DNA from: a virus
IMG/VR virus record: IMGVR_UViG_3300032020_000845
Location: 1-64,000 of that record
Reading direction: 5' to 3' (one strand)
Length of the DNA: 64,000 bases
Shown one piece after another: positions 15,801-24,308 of this stretch. The first letter of the stretch is position 1; each line of letters starts with the position of its first letter. Under the pieces are notes generated by a model. The model was not told the origin of the DNA. It did not search any database and saw only the letters and a program-made list of their open reading frames with translations. Position numbers and translations under genes: made by a program.

Positions 15801-16518
15801 TAGTTTTATAGGTAAGATGTGGGTTTTTGATAAAGAAGAGATTGCAAAAGCAAGTCTTGCTGTTAGATTAAGTATGGGAGATTATATAAGTAATAAAATT
15901 AAAGCGGGTGGTTATGAACAAGATAATCTTGAAATTGTAGGAAAGTATTTACAATTAGGGTCTACTTGTGTGATTGCAGGCGCTAATATAGGAATGTATT
16001 CTGTTTTTACATCTCAAAAAGCTAATAAGGGAATTGTTTATTCGTTCGAACCTAATTTTGAAATTTATAAAGTTCTTGCACAAAATTCGATATTGTATAA
16101 AAATATAAAACCTTTTAATTTTGGTTTACATAATAAAAATAGTATTATAAATTATAGAGGATTAAATTTTAAGGTTGTTGTTGGAGATGAATTTTTACAA
16201 CATTTAGACAAAGTAGATTTTATTAAGATAGATGTTGATGGGGCAGAAGTAGGAGTTATCCAAGGTTTACAAGAACTTATTAAAAGAAGTCCGAACTTGT
16301 TAATGCTTTGTGAATTTAGTAAAGTTCATTATGAACTTTCTGGTTTTACTATGGATCAATTCTTTGATTTAATTGAAAGTTTAAGATTTCAGTATGGTAG
16401 AATTTATAAAGGAACTATTGATTTGAAGAATGCTAAAAATCAATTAATGCTAGTTGCTGCAAACCAACATTGGAATTTACTTTTATGGAAAGGAATAGAA
16501 CCTTTTTGGGAAGTATAA
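15787..16518 (+). CDS. FkbM-family methyltransferase, motif I altered
   Basis: A 243-residue FkbM-type SAM methyltransferase. The family signature VDFIKIDVDGAEVGVIQGLQ lies near residues 147-166, after a GANIGMYSVF helix and an FEPNFEIYKVLAQN segment. The motif I aspartate found in the adjacent paralogue (CIDVGANVG) is absent here (CVIAGANIG), which may weaken SAM binding. FkbM enzymes typically O-methylate sugars or glycans. A tandem paralogue follows at 16543. Confidence 0.75.
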   Translation: MELFDSFIGKMWVFDKEEIAKASLAVRLSMGDYISNKIKAGGYEQDNLEIVGKYLQLGSTCVIAGANIGMYSVFTSQKANKGIVYSFEPNFEIYKVLAQNSILYKNIKPFNFGLHNKNSIINYRGLNFKVVVGDEFLQHLDKVDFIKIDVDGAEVGVIQGLQELIKRSPNLLMLCEFSKVHYELSGFTMDQFFDLIESLRFQYGRIYKGTIDLKNAKNQLMLVAANQHWNLLLWKGIEPFWEV

Positions 16519-16542
16519 AATAAAATTACAAAGGAGAATTAA

Positions 16543-17283
16543 GTGGAATTAGTTGATACTTTTGTAGGAAAAATGTGGCTTCTAGATAAAAACGATGAAG
16601 CTAAAAAAGATGAAAAGGTTAGAGTAGGCAGTGGTTATTTTGTAAGTCAGCGTATTAAACAAGGGGATTATGAAAATAAGGAACTTGAAATTGTTAAATC
16701 TTATTTAAAACCTGGAATGACTTGTATAGATGTAGGGGCAAATGTAGGTGTATATTCAGTTTTGGCTGCCCAAAAAGTAGGAGACGGAATTGTTTATGCG
16801 TTTGAACCTGTTTTTGGTATTTATGAAGTTCTTGCTAGAAATTCAACTCTTTATAAAAATATTCGTCCTTTTGATGTTGGATTAAATAATAAAGCAGGTA
16901 TTACTTATTTTAAAGGTATTAAAGAGTTAGATTTAAATGTAGTTGTTGGAGACGCTCTTTTGCAGGATGTTGAGAAAGTAGATTTTATTAAAGTTGATGT
17001 AGATGGAGCTGAGCCAGGGGTAGTTGAAGGTCTCCAGAATCTTATTAGTAGAAGTCCTAAATTGGTAATGATGTGTGAACTTAGCAAAGTGCATTACGAG
17101 TTAGCTGGTTTTACTGAACTACAGTTTTTTAATTTAGTTGAGAAATTAGGATTTCAATACGGTAGAATGTTTAATGGTCAAGTTGATTTAAGATCTTGTA
17201 AACAATTAATGAATGTATCTGCGGCAAGAGCATGTAATATACTTTTGTGGAAAAATGTTGATCCTTTTGTGAAAGGAATGTAA
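16543..17283 (+). CDS. FkbM-family methyltransferase
   Basis: A 246-residue paralogue of the preceding gene, starting at GTG after AAGGAGAA. It has an intact motif I (CIDVGANVGVYSV), FEPVFGIYEVLARN and the FkbM hallmark VDFIKVDVDGAEPGVVEGLQ. It likely O-methylates a hydroxyl on a sugar or glycan built by the neighbouring glycosyltransferases. The pair arose by tandem duplication; this copy looks fully equipped for catalysis, the upstream copy less so. Confidence 0.82.
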   Translation: MELVDTFVGKMWLLDKNDEAKKDEKVRVGSGYFVSQRIKQGDYENKELEIVKSYLKPGMTCIDVGANVGVYSVLAAQKVGDGIVYAFEPVFGIYEVLARNSTLYKNIRPFDVGLNNKAGITYFKGIKELDLNVVVGDALLQDVEKVDFIKVDVDGAEPGVVEGLQNLISRSPKLVMMCELSKVHYELAGFTELQFFNLVEKLGFQYGRMFNGQVDLRSCKQLMNVSAARACNILLWKNVDPFVKGM

Positions 17284-17284
17284 A

Positions 17285-17776
17285 ATGGAAAAAAAGTTAA
17301 ATTTAAATTTGGGGTGTGGAGATCAAATACTCCCTGGATTTTTGAATGTAGATGCTAATTCTAATAAAGATGTTGTTTTTGATGATGTTGTTTTTCTTAT
17401 AAACTTTTCTGATAATGGCACGGATATGATTTATGCCGCTCATGTTCTTCAATGTATTTTTCCGCGAAGTAGGGTTTTGATTGCTTTGGAAAATTGGTAT
17501 AAGGTGTTAAAACCTGGTGGGCATATTATTATTGAAGTGCCTGATATAGTACCTGTGACTAAGGCTTATCTTGAAGGAAAAGTGCCTATTGAGACCTTTA
17601 TTCAGGGAATTTATGGCGTGGATAAAGATGGTATAAGACAAACAATATGTTTTAGTTTTGACTACCTAAAAAAATTATTAGAAGAAGTTGGCTTTAAGAA
17701 TATAAAAAGAATTGATCAGCCTTCATATAGTCGTCATTGTAAAGAGACTAATATTTGTGTTGAGGCTGAAAAATGA
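17285..17776 (+). CDS. class I SAM-dependent methyltransferase
   Basis: A 163-residue methyltransferase, related to the one at 12466: LNLNLGCGDQILPGFLNVDA at residues 5-24 is motif I, AAHVLQCI marks motif II, and WYKVLKPGGHIIIEVPD is the post-II/III strand. The C-terminal GFKNIKRIDQPSYSRH is the usual final strand and loop. A methyltransferase acting on a glycan intermediate is the most likely role. Stop overlaps the next ATG. Confidence 0.78.
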   Translation: MEKKLNLNLGCGDQILPGFLNVDANSNKDVVFDDVVFLINFSDNGTDMIYAAHVLQCIFPRSRVLIALENWYKVLKPGGHIIIEVPDIVPVTKAYLEGKVPIETFIQGIYGVDKDGIRQTICFSFDYLKKLLEEVGFKNIKRIDQPSYSRHCKETNICVEAEK

Positions 17777-18834
17777 AAATTCTTGTAATATCGTCAGGTA
17801 ATATTACTCAATTAGCTAAATACCCGCAACACTTTGCTAAAATGGGTCACGAATGTGTTTTTATAAATCCAGCTTGGCAAAATGTTTTATGTGGGAAAAC
17901 TGCAGAAGAAGAGTTTGGAGGATTGCATATAAGGTTTTATACATGGAAAGATTTTGCTTTGAATAGGGTGTGGGAAAAAGAAAAGTTTGATGTAATTTTT
18001 GGTACTCAGCATGGAGCTTCAATAGAGACTTTGCATTATCAAGAAATGCTAAAAATACCAGCTTTATTGCAGATTTTGGATATTGCTGAAGGATCTGATC
18101 TTGCTCAAAATTTTCCTCAAGAGTATCAAAGATTATGTATGACTCAAAAATCTTATTTAGAAGCTTATAAAAGAATAAATTATTTGACAGGAATAAATCC
18201 TGCGATTCCAAAGCAAATTAAAAAGTTAATTGGAAGAGAAGATTGTTTTTGTGCTTTTTATCCTGTTGATACTGCTTTGTATGATTCTGTTCCTGAACAA
18301 AAAACTGAAGATTTTGTTTTTATAGTTAGTCGTTTAACACCTTTTAAATGTGTAGATTTAGCAATTAAAGCTTGTGCTTATGCTAAAAAGAAATTGGTTA
18401 TTGCTTCTGATGGAGGATTGAGAAAGGAGTTAGAAAAATTAGTAAAAGATTTAGGCTCGGATGTAGAATTTCTTGGATATATTCAGGATAAACAAAAAGC
18501 AGAACTAATGAAAAAATGCAAGCTCCATATATTCACGCAACAATGGGCGGAAGCACCTTGTGTTCCAAGCGCAGAAGCTTTGTATTGTGGAAAGCCTTCA
18601 ATTATTTTTGATTACCCAGATCAGAGAGCGATTGAAGGAAATTGTTCTTATTACGTAACTCCTGGAGATTGGGAAGAAATGGGAAGATATATAAATTGGA
18701 TATGGGCTCATTATGATGAAGCAAAAGAACAAGCTTTTAGAGGAAGCAAATGGGTAAAAGAAAATTTGTCTCCTAATATAGTTGCGCAACAAATTTTAAA
18801 TATTTTGGAAGAGGTTGCAAAAAAATGTTATTAA
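17773..18834 (+). CDS. glycosyltransferase, GT4-like
   Basis: A 353-residue GT4-type enzyme. The N-terminus is KILVISSGNITQLAKYPQHF, the donor domain opens with FVFIVSRLTPFKCVDLAIKA (about residues 177-196), a very typical GT4 segment, and the donor site is AEAPCVPSAEALYCGKPSII. It closes with KWVKENLSPNIVAQQIL. It overlaps the following MetE-type gene by 10 nt, so the methionine-synthase genes are in the same transcript as the glycosyltransferases. Confidence 0.85.
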   Translation: MKILVISSGNITQLAKYPQHFAKMGHECVFINPAWQNVLCGKTAEEEFGGLHIRFYTWKDFALNRVWEKEKFDVIFGTQHGASIETLHYQEMLKIPALLQILDIAEGSDLAQNFPQEYQRLCMTQKSYLEAYKRINYLTGINPAIPKQIKKLIGREDCFCAFYPVDTALYDSVPEQKTEDFVFIVSRLTPFKCVDLAIKACAYAKKKLVIASDGGLRKELEKLVKDLGSDVEFLGYIQDKQKAELMKKCKLHIFTQQWAEAPCVPSAEALYCGKPSIIFDYPDQRAIEGNCSYYVTPGDWEEMGRYINWIWAHYDEAKEQAFRGSKWVKENLSPNIVAQQILNILEEVAKKCY

Positions 18835-19793
18835 CTACGACTGTAGGAAGCTTTCCTAAGCCAGATTATCTTGTTAGAGCAAGAAATCTTTTCAGTCAGA
18901 AAAAGATTTCTTTAGAGGAACTGGAAAAGTTAGAGAAGAAGGCGACTTTTGAGGTTATAAAACTTCAGGAAAGAATTGGATTAGATATTTTAGTTCACGG
19001 GGAGATGGAAAGAGGAGATATGGTTACTTATTTTGCTGAGAGATTGGAAGGATTTACCATTAGCGGTTTGGTTCGTTCTTATGGAAATAGATATTACAAA
19101 AAGCCGATTGTGTTATCAGAGATAAAAAGAAAAGCTCCCATAACCTTGGAGATGTTTGAATATGCTTCTAGTCTAACTGAAAAACCGGTTAAGGGGATGT
19201 TGACTGGCCCTTATACCATGTGCGATTGGTCTTTCAACGAATACTATCCTACTCGAAGGGATTTAGTTTTGAAATTAGCAGAGATTATTCACCAGGAGGT
19301 GGTAGATTTAGATAAAGTTGGAGCCCAATATATTCAAATAGATGAACCCGCAATTTCGACTAGACTGGATGAGATTGATTTAGCTATTGAAGGGATGAAG
19401 ATAGTTACTGATGGAATAAAGGCCAAGACCATATCTCATATCTGCTATGGAGATTTCCGAACCATTTATCCAAAAATTCTGGAATTTGCTGTTGACCAAT
19501 TGGATCTGGAATTTGCCAATAATAATTTTTCCAATTTAGATATTTTTAAAAATCCTCCCTTCACTAAAGAGATTGCAGTAGGAGTTATAGATGTACATAG
19601 CCATATAATTGAAAATAAAGAAGAGGTCAAAAAGAATATTAGAAAAGTGCTGGAAGTTTTTCCTAAAGAAAACGTTTATATTGATCCAGATTGTGGCCTC
19701 AAGACTAGAACATTAGAGGAAGCGGAAGAAAAGCTTAAAGTAATGGTTGAGGCGGTGAAAGAAATAAGGAAGGAGTTAGGAATAAAATGTTGA
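18825..19793 (+). CDS. core-MetE-type methionine synthase (C-terminal-domain only)
   Basis: A 322-residue cobalamin-independent methionine-synthase-like protein consisting only of the catalytic TIM barrel, like archaeal MetE and bacterial core MetE, and about half the length of E. coli MetE. Visible motifs are TVGSFPKP (6-13), GEMERGD (about 59), MLTGPYTM, QIDEPA and DPDCGLKTR. The zinc ligands of the family are all present: the HIC pair near 205-207, Glu in LEFAN near 229, Cys in DPDCG near 290. It transfers a methyl group to homocysteine; the donor of core enzymes may be methylcobalamin or a protein-bound methyl rather than methyl-THF. Sampled GC is higher (37-47%) than in neighbours, suggesting transfer. 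Confidence 0.85.
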   Translation: MLLTTTVGSFPKPDYLVRARNLFSQKKISLEELEKLEKKATFEVIKLQERIGLDILVHGEMERGDMVTYFAERLEGFTISGLVRSYGNRYYKKPIVLSEIKRKAPITLEMFEYASSLTEKPVKGMLTGPYTMCDWSFNEYYPTRRDLVLKLAEIIHQEVVDLDKVGAQYIQIDEPAISTRLDEIDLAIEGMKIVTDGIKAKTISHICYGDFRTIYPKILEFAVDQLDLEFANNNFSNLDIFKNPPFTKEIAVGVIDVHSHIIENKEEVKKNIRKVLEVFPKENVYIDPDCGLKTRTLEEAEEKLKVMVEAVKEIRKELGIKC

Positions 19794-20770
19794 TTACGAC
19801 AGTAGTAGGAAGTTATCCTAAAATTTCTTCTGATAAAACAGCTTTGAATTTGAGGAATTCTTTAAATAGGTTTGATAAGGGAGAATTATCAGAGGAAGAT
19901 TTGAAAGTGATCTATGATAGAGTTATTTTAAGGGTGGTTCAGGAACAAGAAGAAATCGGAATTGATGTAGTAACTGATGGTCAGATTCGATGGGAAGATC
20001 TTTTTGATGGGGTGAGCCAAAGTTCTTGCGGATGTAAAAGAGGATCTTTGGTAAGATTTTTTGATAATAATTTCTATTATAGAACTCCAATAGTAATGAG
20101 TTATATGGATCGTTTGCAGGCCAGGGATTTTGAAGGATATAATCGGATAGTGGATGATTTTATATTTTTAAGAAAATGTTCAGCTGTGAGAGTAAAGGCG
20201 GTGGTTCCAGGTCCTATGACTTTTGTGGCTTTGGTTGAGGATAAGATGTTTAACAATAGGTTGGAATTGATGAAGGATTATTCTCGATTTTTATGTAGAT
20301 TGTCGAGAAAGTTAGATAGGCTTGGAGCATTTTATATTCAATTGGATGAGCCTATTTTTGGGTTTGATTGTGAAATGGTTCCATATTTTGAATATTTGAA
20401 GAGTATTGAGGAAATAAGAGGTGGGATGAAAGCAAGATTGTTTGTGCATACATATTTTGGGAAGTTTCATCACTTGTGGTTGGGTAGTTTAGATATTGAC
20501 GGTTTGGGCGTGGATGTTGTTAGTGATCCCAAAAGTTTAGAAAATTTATTAGACTTAGACTTTAGGAAGATTATAGTTTTAGGCTGCATTGATGCCAGGA
20601 CAACCAAGATGGAAAATGAGAAAGAGGTGGTTAAAATTGTAGGTAAGGTGGTAGAGAAGTTTGGAAAAGAAAATGTTTGGTTAAGTCCTTCGTGTGGTCT
20701 TGAGTTTATTCCTCATGATATAGTAATAAAGAAGTTGGAGTTGTTGAAGAGAGTAGCAATGATATTTTAG
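19787..20770 (+). CDS. MetE-like paralogue with degenerate zinc site
   Basis: A 327-residue second MetE-type barrel, overlapping the first by 7 nt, with AAGGAG upstream. It keeps VVGSYPK, DGQIRWEDLFD, VPGPMTF, QLDEPIFG and SPSCGLEF. At the metal site the HxC pair reads HTY (about 221-223), the Glu is Asp (about 243) and only the last Cys (about 303) is clearly kept. It may bind a different metal or acceptor, or serve as a partner subunit, as the N-terminal half of full MetE is a metal-free relative of the C-terminal half. The adjacent pair might together stand in for a full enzyme. Confidence 0.75.
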   Translation: MLITTVVGSYPKISSDKTALNLRNSLNRFDKGELSEEDLKVIYDRVILRVVQEQEEIGIDVVTDGQIRWEDLFDGVSQSSCGCKRGSLVRFFDNNFYYRTPIVMSYMDRLQARDFEGYNRIVDDFIFLRKCSAVRVKAVVPGPMTFVALVEDKMFNNRLELMKDYSRFLCRLSRKLDRLGAFYIQLDEPIFGFDCEMVPYFEYLKSIEEIRGGMKARLFVHTYFGKFHHLWLGSLDIDGLGVDVVSDPKSLENLLDLDFRKIIVLGCIDARTTKMENEKEVVKIVGKVVEKFGKENVWLSPSCGLEFIPHDIVIKKLELLKRVAMIF

Positions 20771-20803
20771 AAGGAAATTGTGATTAACCAAAAAAAGAGG
20801 TAA

Positions 20804-21388
20804 ATGATATATTGTTCTGTTGAAGAATTTTTAAAAGCAATATTGGAAAAACCTTTTGAAGAAGGTTGGGATGAGAACGGAGAGCCTCCTTTTTGTAAGT
20901 TATGTCAAGAAGTTTTTGAGATAATAAAACCCTTTAATACTTTTTTAGAAATAGGTCTAGGTTTTGGAGATTTTTCATTATATTTATTAAGCCAGCACAA
21001 AAAAGTTGAAATGTTGGATGTTAAAGAAGATACTTTGATATCTATGAAAAAGATTTGTGAAGAAAGAAATTATAATTATGTTTTTCATCATCAAGATATA
21101 ACCAATCCAAAGATATCTAAAATCTATGATGTGGTAATTGCAATTGAGGTTATTGAACACATTAAGGATTACAAAAAAGCTATTTTTAATATGATGAAAT
21201 TAGCGAAGCATAAAGTTATTTTGACTACCCCAGTTTTAGGAAGTTTTTATAGTTTAGATCATAAACATGTTTTTTCAGAATCTGATTTTAAATTTATTAA
21301 TAAGGCCTATAAAATTAAACGTATTATAACAAAGAAGAAAGATATTTCAACTAGTAAAAGAGCTTTTTTAATTGAGATTAATATTTAA
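20804..21388 (+). CDS. class I SAM-dependent methyltransferase
   Basis: A 194-residue methyltransferase with FLEIGLGFGDFSLYL as motif I (about residues 47-61), VEMLDVKEDTL after it, and IAIEVIEHIKDYKKA as the motif II helix typical of Methyltransf_11/23 proteins. The ATG follows AAAAAGAGGTAA. It reopens the AT-rich glycan cluster after the two MetE-type genes. The target is unknown; context favours a sugar. Confidence 0.78.
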   Translation: MIYCSVEEFLKAILEKPFEEGWDENGEPPFCKLCQEVFEIIKPFNTFLEIGLGFGDFSLYLLSQHKKVEMLDVKEDTLISMKKICEERNYNYVFHHQDITNPKISKIYDVVIAIEVIEHIKDYKKAIFNMMKLAKHKVILTTPVLGSFYSLDHKHVFSESDFKFINKAYKIKRIITKKKDISTSKRAFLIEINI

Positions 21389-21397
21389 GGAGAAAAT

Positions 21398-22651
21398 ATG
21401 GGTAAGTTTAAGTTGCTTGAAAAAGCTTCGATGGAATTTGAAAAAAAGTTAGGTTTAGTTTTTCCTGAACCTGAACCTGAGATTAAAGAAATCCCTAAAA
21501 ATAAAAGACCTTCGGATAGAAAAAGAATACCTGTTTGTTGGCCCTCAATTACTGCTTTAGAAAAAGAATATGTTTTTAGAGTTGTTAATGATGGTTGGGT
21601 TTCTTCTTTAGGTCCTGAAGTTAAAAAATTTGAAAAAGAATATGCAGAAAAGTTTGGAGTTAAATATGCAATATCTTGTACTAATGGAACCGAAGCTCTT
21701 CATTTAGCAGTTGCTTCTTTAGGTATCGGTCCTGGAGATGAAGTTATTCTTCCAACATTTACAATGGTTGCCTCTATAAATTCTGTTCTTTATATGGGAG
21801 CAACTCCTATATTAGTAGATGCTGATGATCATTTAAATATAGATGTAAAACAAATTGAGCAAAAAATAACTAAAAATACTAAAGCCATTATGCCAGTACA
21901 TATTTATGGGTGCCCTTGTGATATGACTGAAATAATGAGATTGGCTAAAAAGTATAATTTGAGGGTGATTGAGGATGTTGCAGAAAGTCATGGCTCATTT
22001 TATAAAGGAAAAATTACAGGGAGTATCGGAGATGTTGGGTGTTATTCTTTTTATGCAAATAAAATCATCACTTGTGGAGAAGGTGGGATGTTAACTACTA
22101 ATAATGAGGAACTTGCAGAAAGAATTAGGACTTTAATGAACCACGCTTTTAGTCTCGAGCGTCATTTTTGCCATAGACTCGTGGGTTTTAATTGTAGAAT
22201 GACTGCTCTGCAAGCGGCTCTTGGCAGAGCTCAATTAAAAAGATTTGATAAGATATTGGCGAAAAAAGAACAATTACGCAATAGATATATTCAAAATTTA
22301 CGTATTTCCCCAAGAATTTATATTCCTAATAGGGATCCAGAAGAAGGAATAAAATCTGTTTGTTGGATGTTTGGAGTGCAAATAATTGAAGATTATTTTC
22401 CTGTTAAAGGGAATATAAAAAATAAAGTTAGAAATTTATTAGCTAAAAGAGGAATAGAAACAAGAAACTTTTTTGTTCCAATGCATTTACAACCCATTCA
22501 ATATAAAAGATTTGAAGGGCAAAGATATCCTATATCTGAATCATTAATGGAGTCTGGATTTTACTTGCCGTCTGCAGTGGATTTAAATGTGGATGAAATA
22601 GATTATGTTTGTGAGCATTTATTAGATATTGTGGAAGGAATAAAGATATGA
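21398..22651 (+). CDS. DegT/DnrJ/EryC1/StrS sugar aminotransferase
   Basis: A 417-residue PLP-dependent aminotransferase that converts a keto-sugar nucleotide to an amino sugar. The core shows SCTNGTEALHLAVASLGIGPGDEV split over the cofactor phosphate site, VIEDVAESHGS with the PLP-N1 Asp, and the catalytic Lys in FYANKIITCGEGGM (about residue 222). The first 50 residues are an extra charged leader. Length fits the family (370-400) plus that leader. It tells us the island makes at least one amino sugar. No dehydratase or epimerase is seen in this window, so the keto-sugar must come from the host or from elsewhere in the genome. Confidence 0.9.
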   Translation: MGKFKLLEKASMEFEKKLGLVFPEPEPEIKEIPKNKRPSDRKRIPVCWPSITALEKEYVFRVVNDGWVSSLGPEVKKFEKEYAEKFGVKYAISCTNGTEALHLAVASLGIGPGDEVILPTFTMVASINSVLYMGATPILVDADDHLNIDVKQIEQKITKNTKAIMPVHIYGCPCDMTEIMRLAKKYNLRVIEDVAESHGSFYKGKITGSIGDVGCYSFYANKIITCGEGGMLTTNNEELAERIRTLMNHAFSLERHFCHRLVGFNCRMTALQAALGRAQLKRFDKILAKKEQLRNRYIQNLRISPRIYIPNRDPEEGIKSVCWMFGVQIIEDYFPVKGNIKNKVRNLLAKRGIETRNFFVPMHLQPIQYKRFEGQRYPISESLMESGFYLPSAVDLNVDEIDYVCEHLLDIVEGIKI

Positions 22652-23367
22652 TTGAATTATTAGATCCTTCTCTTAAAATAAATTTAGATTATATTGCTAT
22701 TGATTACTTATTAGTTGGTATTTGTGAAAAAAGTCATGGTTTGGAGGGGGCGGAGGGTCTTATGAAATCTCATTATATGCTAGATTACCCTTGGCTTTTT
22801 TTGCATACTCCAATAACGCCAAAAAGTAAAGTTCTTGATGCTGGGTGCGGCAGGGGAGTTTTTCAGATTTTTTTAGCTAATAAATGTGAATTATATACTG
22901 TAGATAGAAGGGGGTTTCATATCGAAGAATGGTCAAAAGAAAAAGAAAAACAATTCAATGTAAAATTAAATTTTTCTTGTCAAGATTTAAAAAATACAAA
23001 TTATGAAGATAATTTTTTCGATCATATAGTGTCTTGTAGTTCTTTGGAACATAATTCATTTGAGGATGCAAAACTTATATTTAAAGAATTAGAAAGAATT
23101 TTAAAGCCTGGAGGAAGAATTGTTTTTACCTTAGTTGCTTGGAGAGAATTTAAGGTTTTATATGGAAATGCGAAAGACCCTATTATTATGTGTTATACTG
23201 ATGAAAAAATAAAAGAATTGATTGAAGGAACAAATTTAAAGTTATTGAGTGATGAAAATAATTTTGACCAATTTGAAGATCTTATTAAGAAGTTTTGCAA
23301 AGAATATCCAATGTATGGGGCTGATTATATACCAGTTGGAGTAGTTTTTCAAAAGGATAATGTATGA
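22648..23367 (+). CDS. class I SAM-dependent methyltransferase
   Basis: A 239-residue methyltransferase. Motif I is VLDAGCGRGVFQIFL (about residues 68-82), followed by the acidic-loop TVDRRGFH and the Methyltransf_11 segment HIVSCSSLEHNSFEDA...ELERILKPGGRIVFTL. It is the largest of the non-FkbM methyltransferases here and has an N-terminal helical extension. ATGA overlap with the aminotransferase suggests it acts on the same sugar, for example N- or O-methylation; that is inference. Confidence 0.8.
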   Translation: MIELLDPSLKINLDYIAIDYLLVGICEKSHGLEGAEGLMKSHYMLDYPWLFLHTPITPKSKVLDAGCGRGVFQIFLANKCELYTVDRRGFHIEEWSKEKEKQFNVKLNFSCQDLKNTNYEDNFFDHIVSCSSLEHNSFEDAKLIFKELERILKPGGRIVFTLVAWREFKVLYGNAKDPIIMCYTDEKIKELIEGTNLKLLSDENNFDQFEDLIKKFCKEYPMYGADYIPVGVVFQKDNV

Positions 23368-24308
23368 AAATACTATTAATTATAAAAACAGATAATTCTT
23401 TTTCTAATGGTATTCGCATATGGGAATCTTTAGTACGTTTAGGACATGAAGTACATGCCGTTTCTTTTGGAAAATCAATAGAGGAATATTGTTCAAAGTA
23501 TAAAAAATTTAATCCAGATTTTGTATTTCAAATAGGAATAGGCCCTCTAAAGGGTGATCTTAGTATGCAACAAGGATTGAAAGATTTGGAAGCAAAACTG
23601 GTATTGTGGTACCCAGATGCTTATTGGTTGTTTCAAGAGCCATCAAGATCTTATTTTTTAGATGCTTTTAATATATTTGATTTATTTCTTGTTACCATGA
23701 GAGGACATGTAGAAGTTGCTATTCCTTATACAAATAAAGTTGTTTGGGCTCCTCATTATTTTGATTCAACTTTTTTTAAAACAGATAAAGTTTTGGAACA
23801 AGAAAATGATGTTATTTTTGTAGGAGGTAAAACTGAAGCATCTCCTCAGAGAGAAGAATATTTAAAAGATGTTGAAAAGGAAGGCTATAAGTTAGAAGTT
23901 ATTGGGTATGGTTTTAATATTAATAACAAAAGAACTCATGCTGATTGGAATGGGGAGCATATTGCTTCCGTTTATAAAAATTCTAAAATAGGGTTGAATA
24001 TAATTTCAGGAGGTATACTAAATTGCGATTTGCAATTTTCTGCAAGAGTATATCAAACAATGGGATGTGGATGTTTTCTTTTAACTGAATATATTCCAAA
24101 TATTGAAGAACTTTTTACTCCAAAAAAGCACCTTGATGTATTTTATACTAAAGAAGAAATGTTAGAAAAGATTGATTATTATTTAAAACATCCTGAAATT
24201 AGAGAAGAAGTTGCAAAACAAGGACAAGAGGAAGTTTTGAAAAATCATGATATTGACATTCGCATAAACCAATATTTAGAAATAATTAGAAAGGAATTAC
24301 ACATATGA
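23364..24308 (+). CDS. CgeB-like glycosyltransferase
   Basis: A 314-residue CgeB/Glyco_trans_1_2 protein. KLVLWYPDAYW near residue 80, KVVWAPHYFDSTFF near residue 125, and the C-terminal FTPKKHLDVFYTKEEMLEKI with HPEIREEVAKQGQEEV are the family landmarks. It is a close paralogue of the next gene (24305), sharing QFSARVYQTMGCGCFLLTEY. The two probably arose by tandem duplication and diverged. Cytoplasmic; donor and acceptor unknown. Confidence 0.8.
   Translation: MKILLIIKTDNSFSNGIRIWESLVRLGHEVHAVSFGKSIEEYCSKYKKFNPDFVFQIGIGPLKGDLSMQQGLKDLEAKLVLWYPDAYWLFQEPSRSYFLDAFNIFDLFLVTMRGHVEVAIPYTNKVVWAPHYFDSTFFKTDKVLEQENDVIFVGGKTEASPQREEYLKDVEKEGYKLEVIGYGFNINNKRTHADWNGEHIASVYKNSKIGLNIISGGILNCDLQFSARVYQTMGCGCFLLTEYIPNIEELFTPKKHLDVFYTKEEMLEKIDYYLKHPEIREEVAKQGQEEVLKNHDIDIRINQYLEIIRKELHI

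Noticed and set aside
18825-20770. Assignment of the two MetE-type proteins as UroD-like decarboxylases
   Set aside because: The fold is shared, but the HIC pair, the QIDEPA motif and DPDCGLKTR are methionine-synthase specific in the first protein, and the second aligns with the first.
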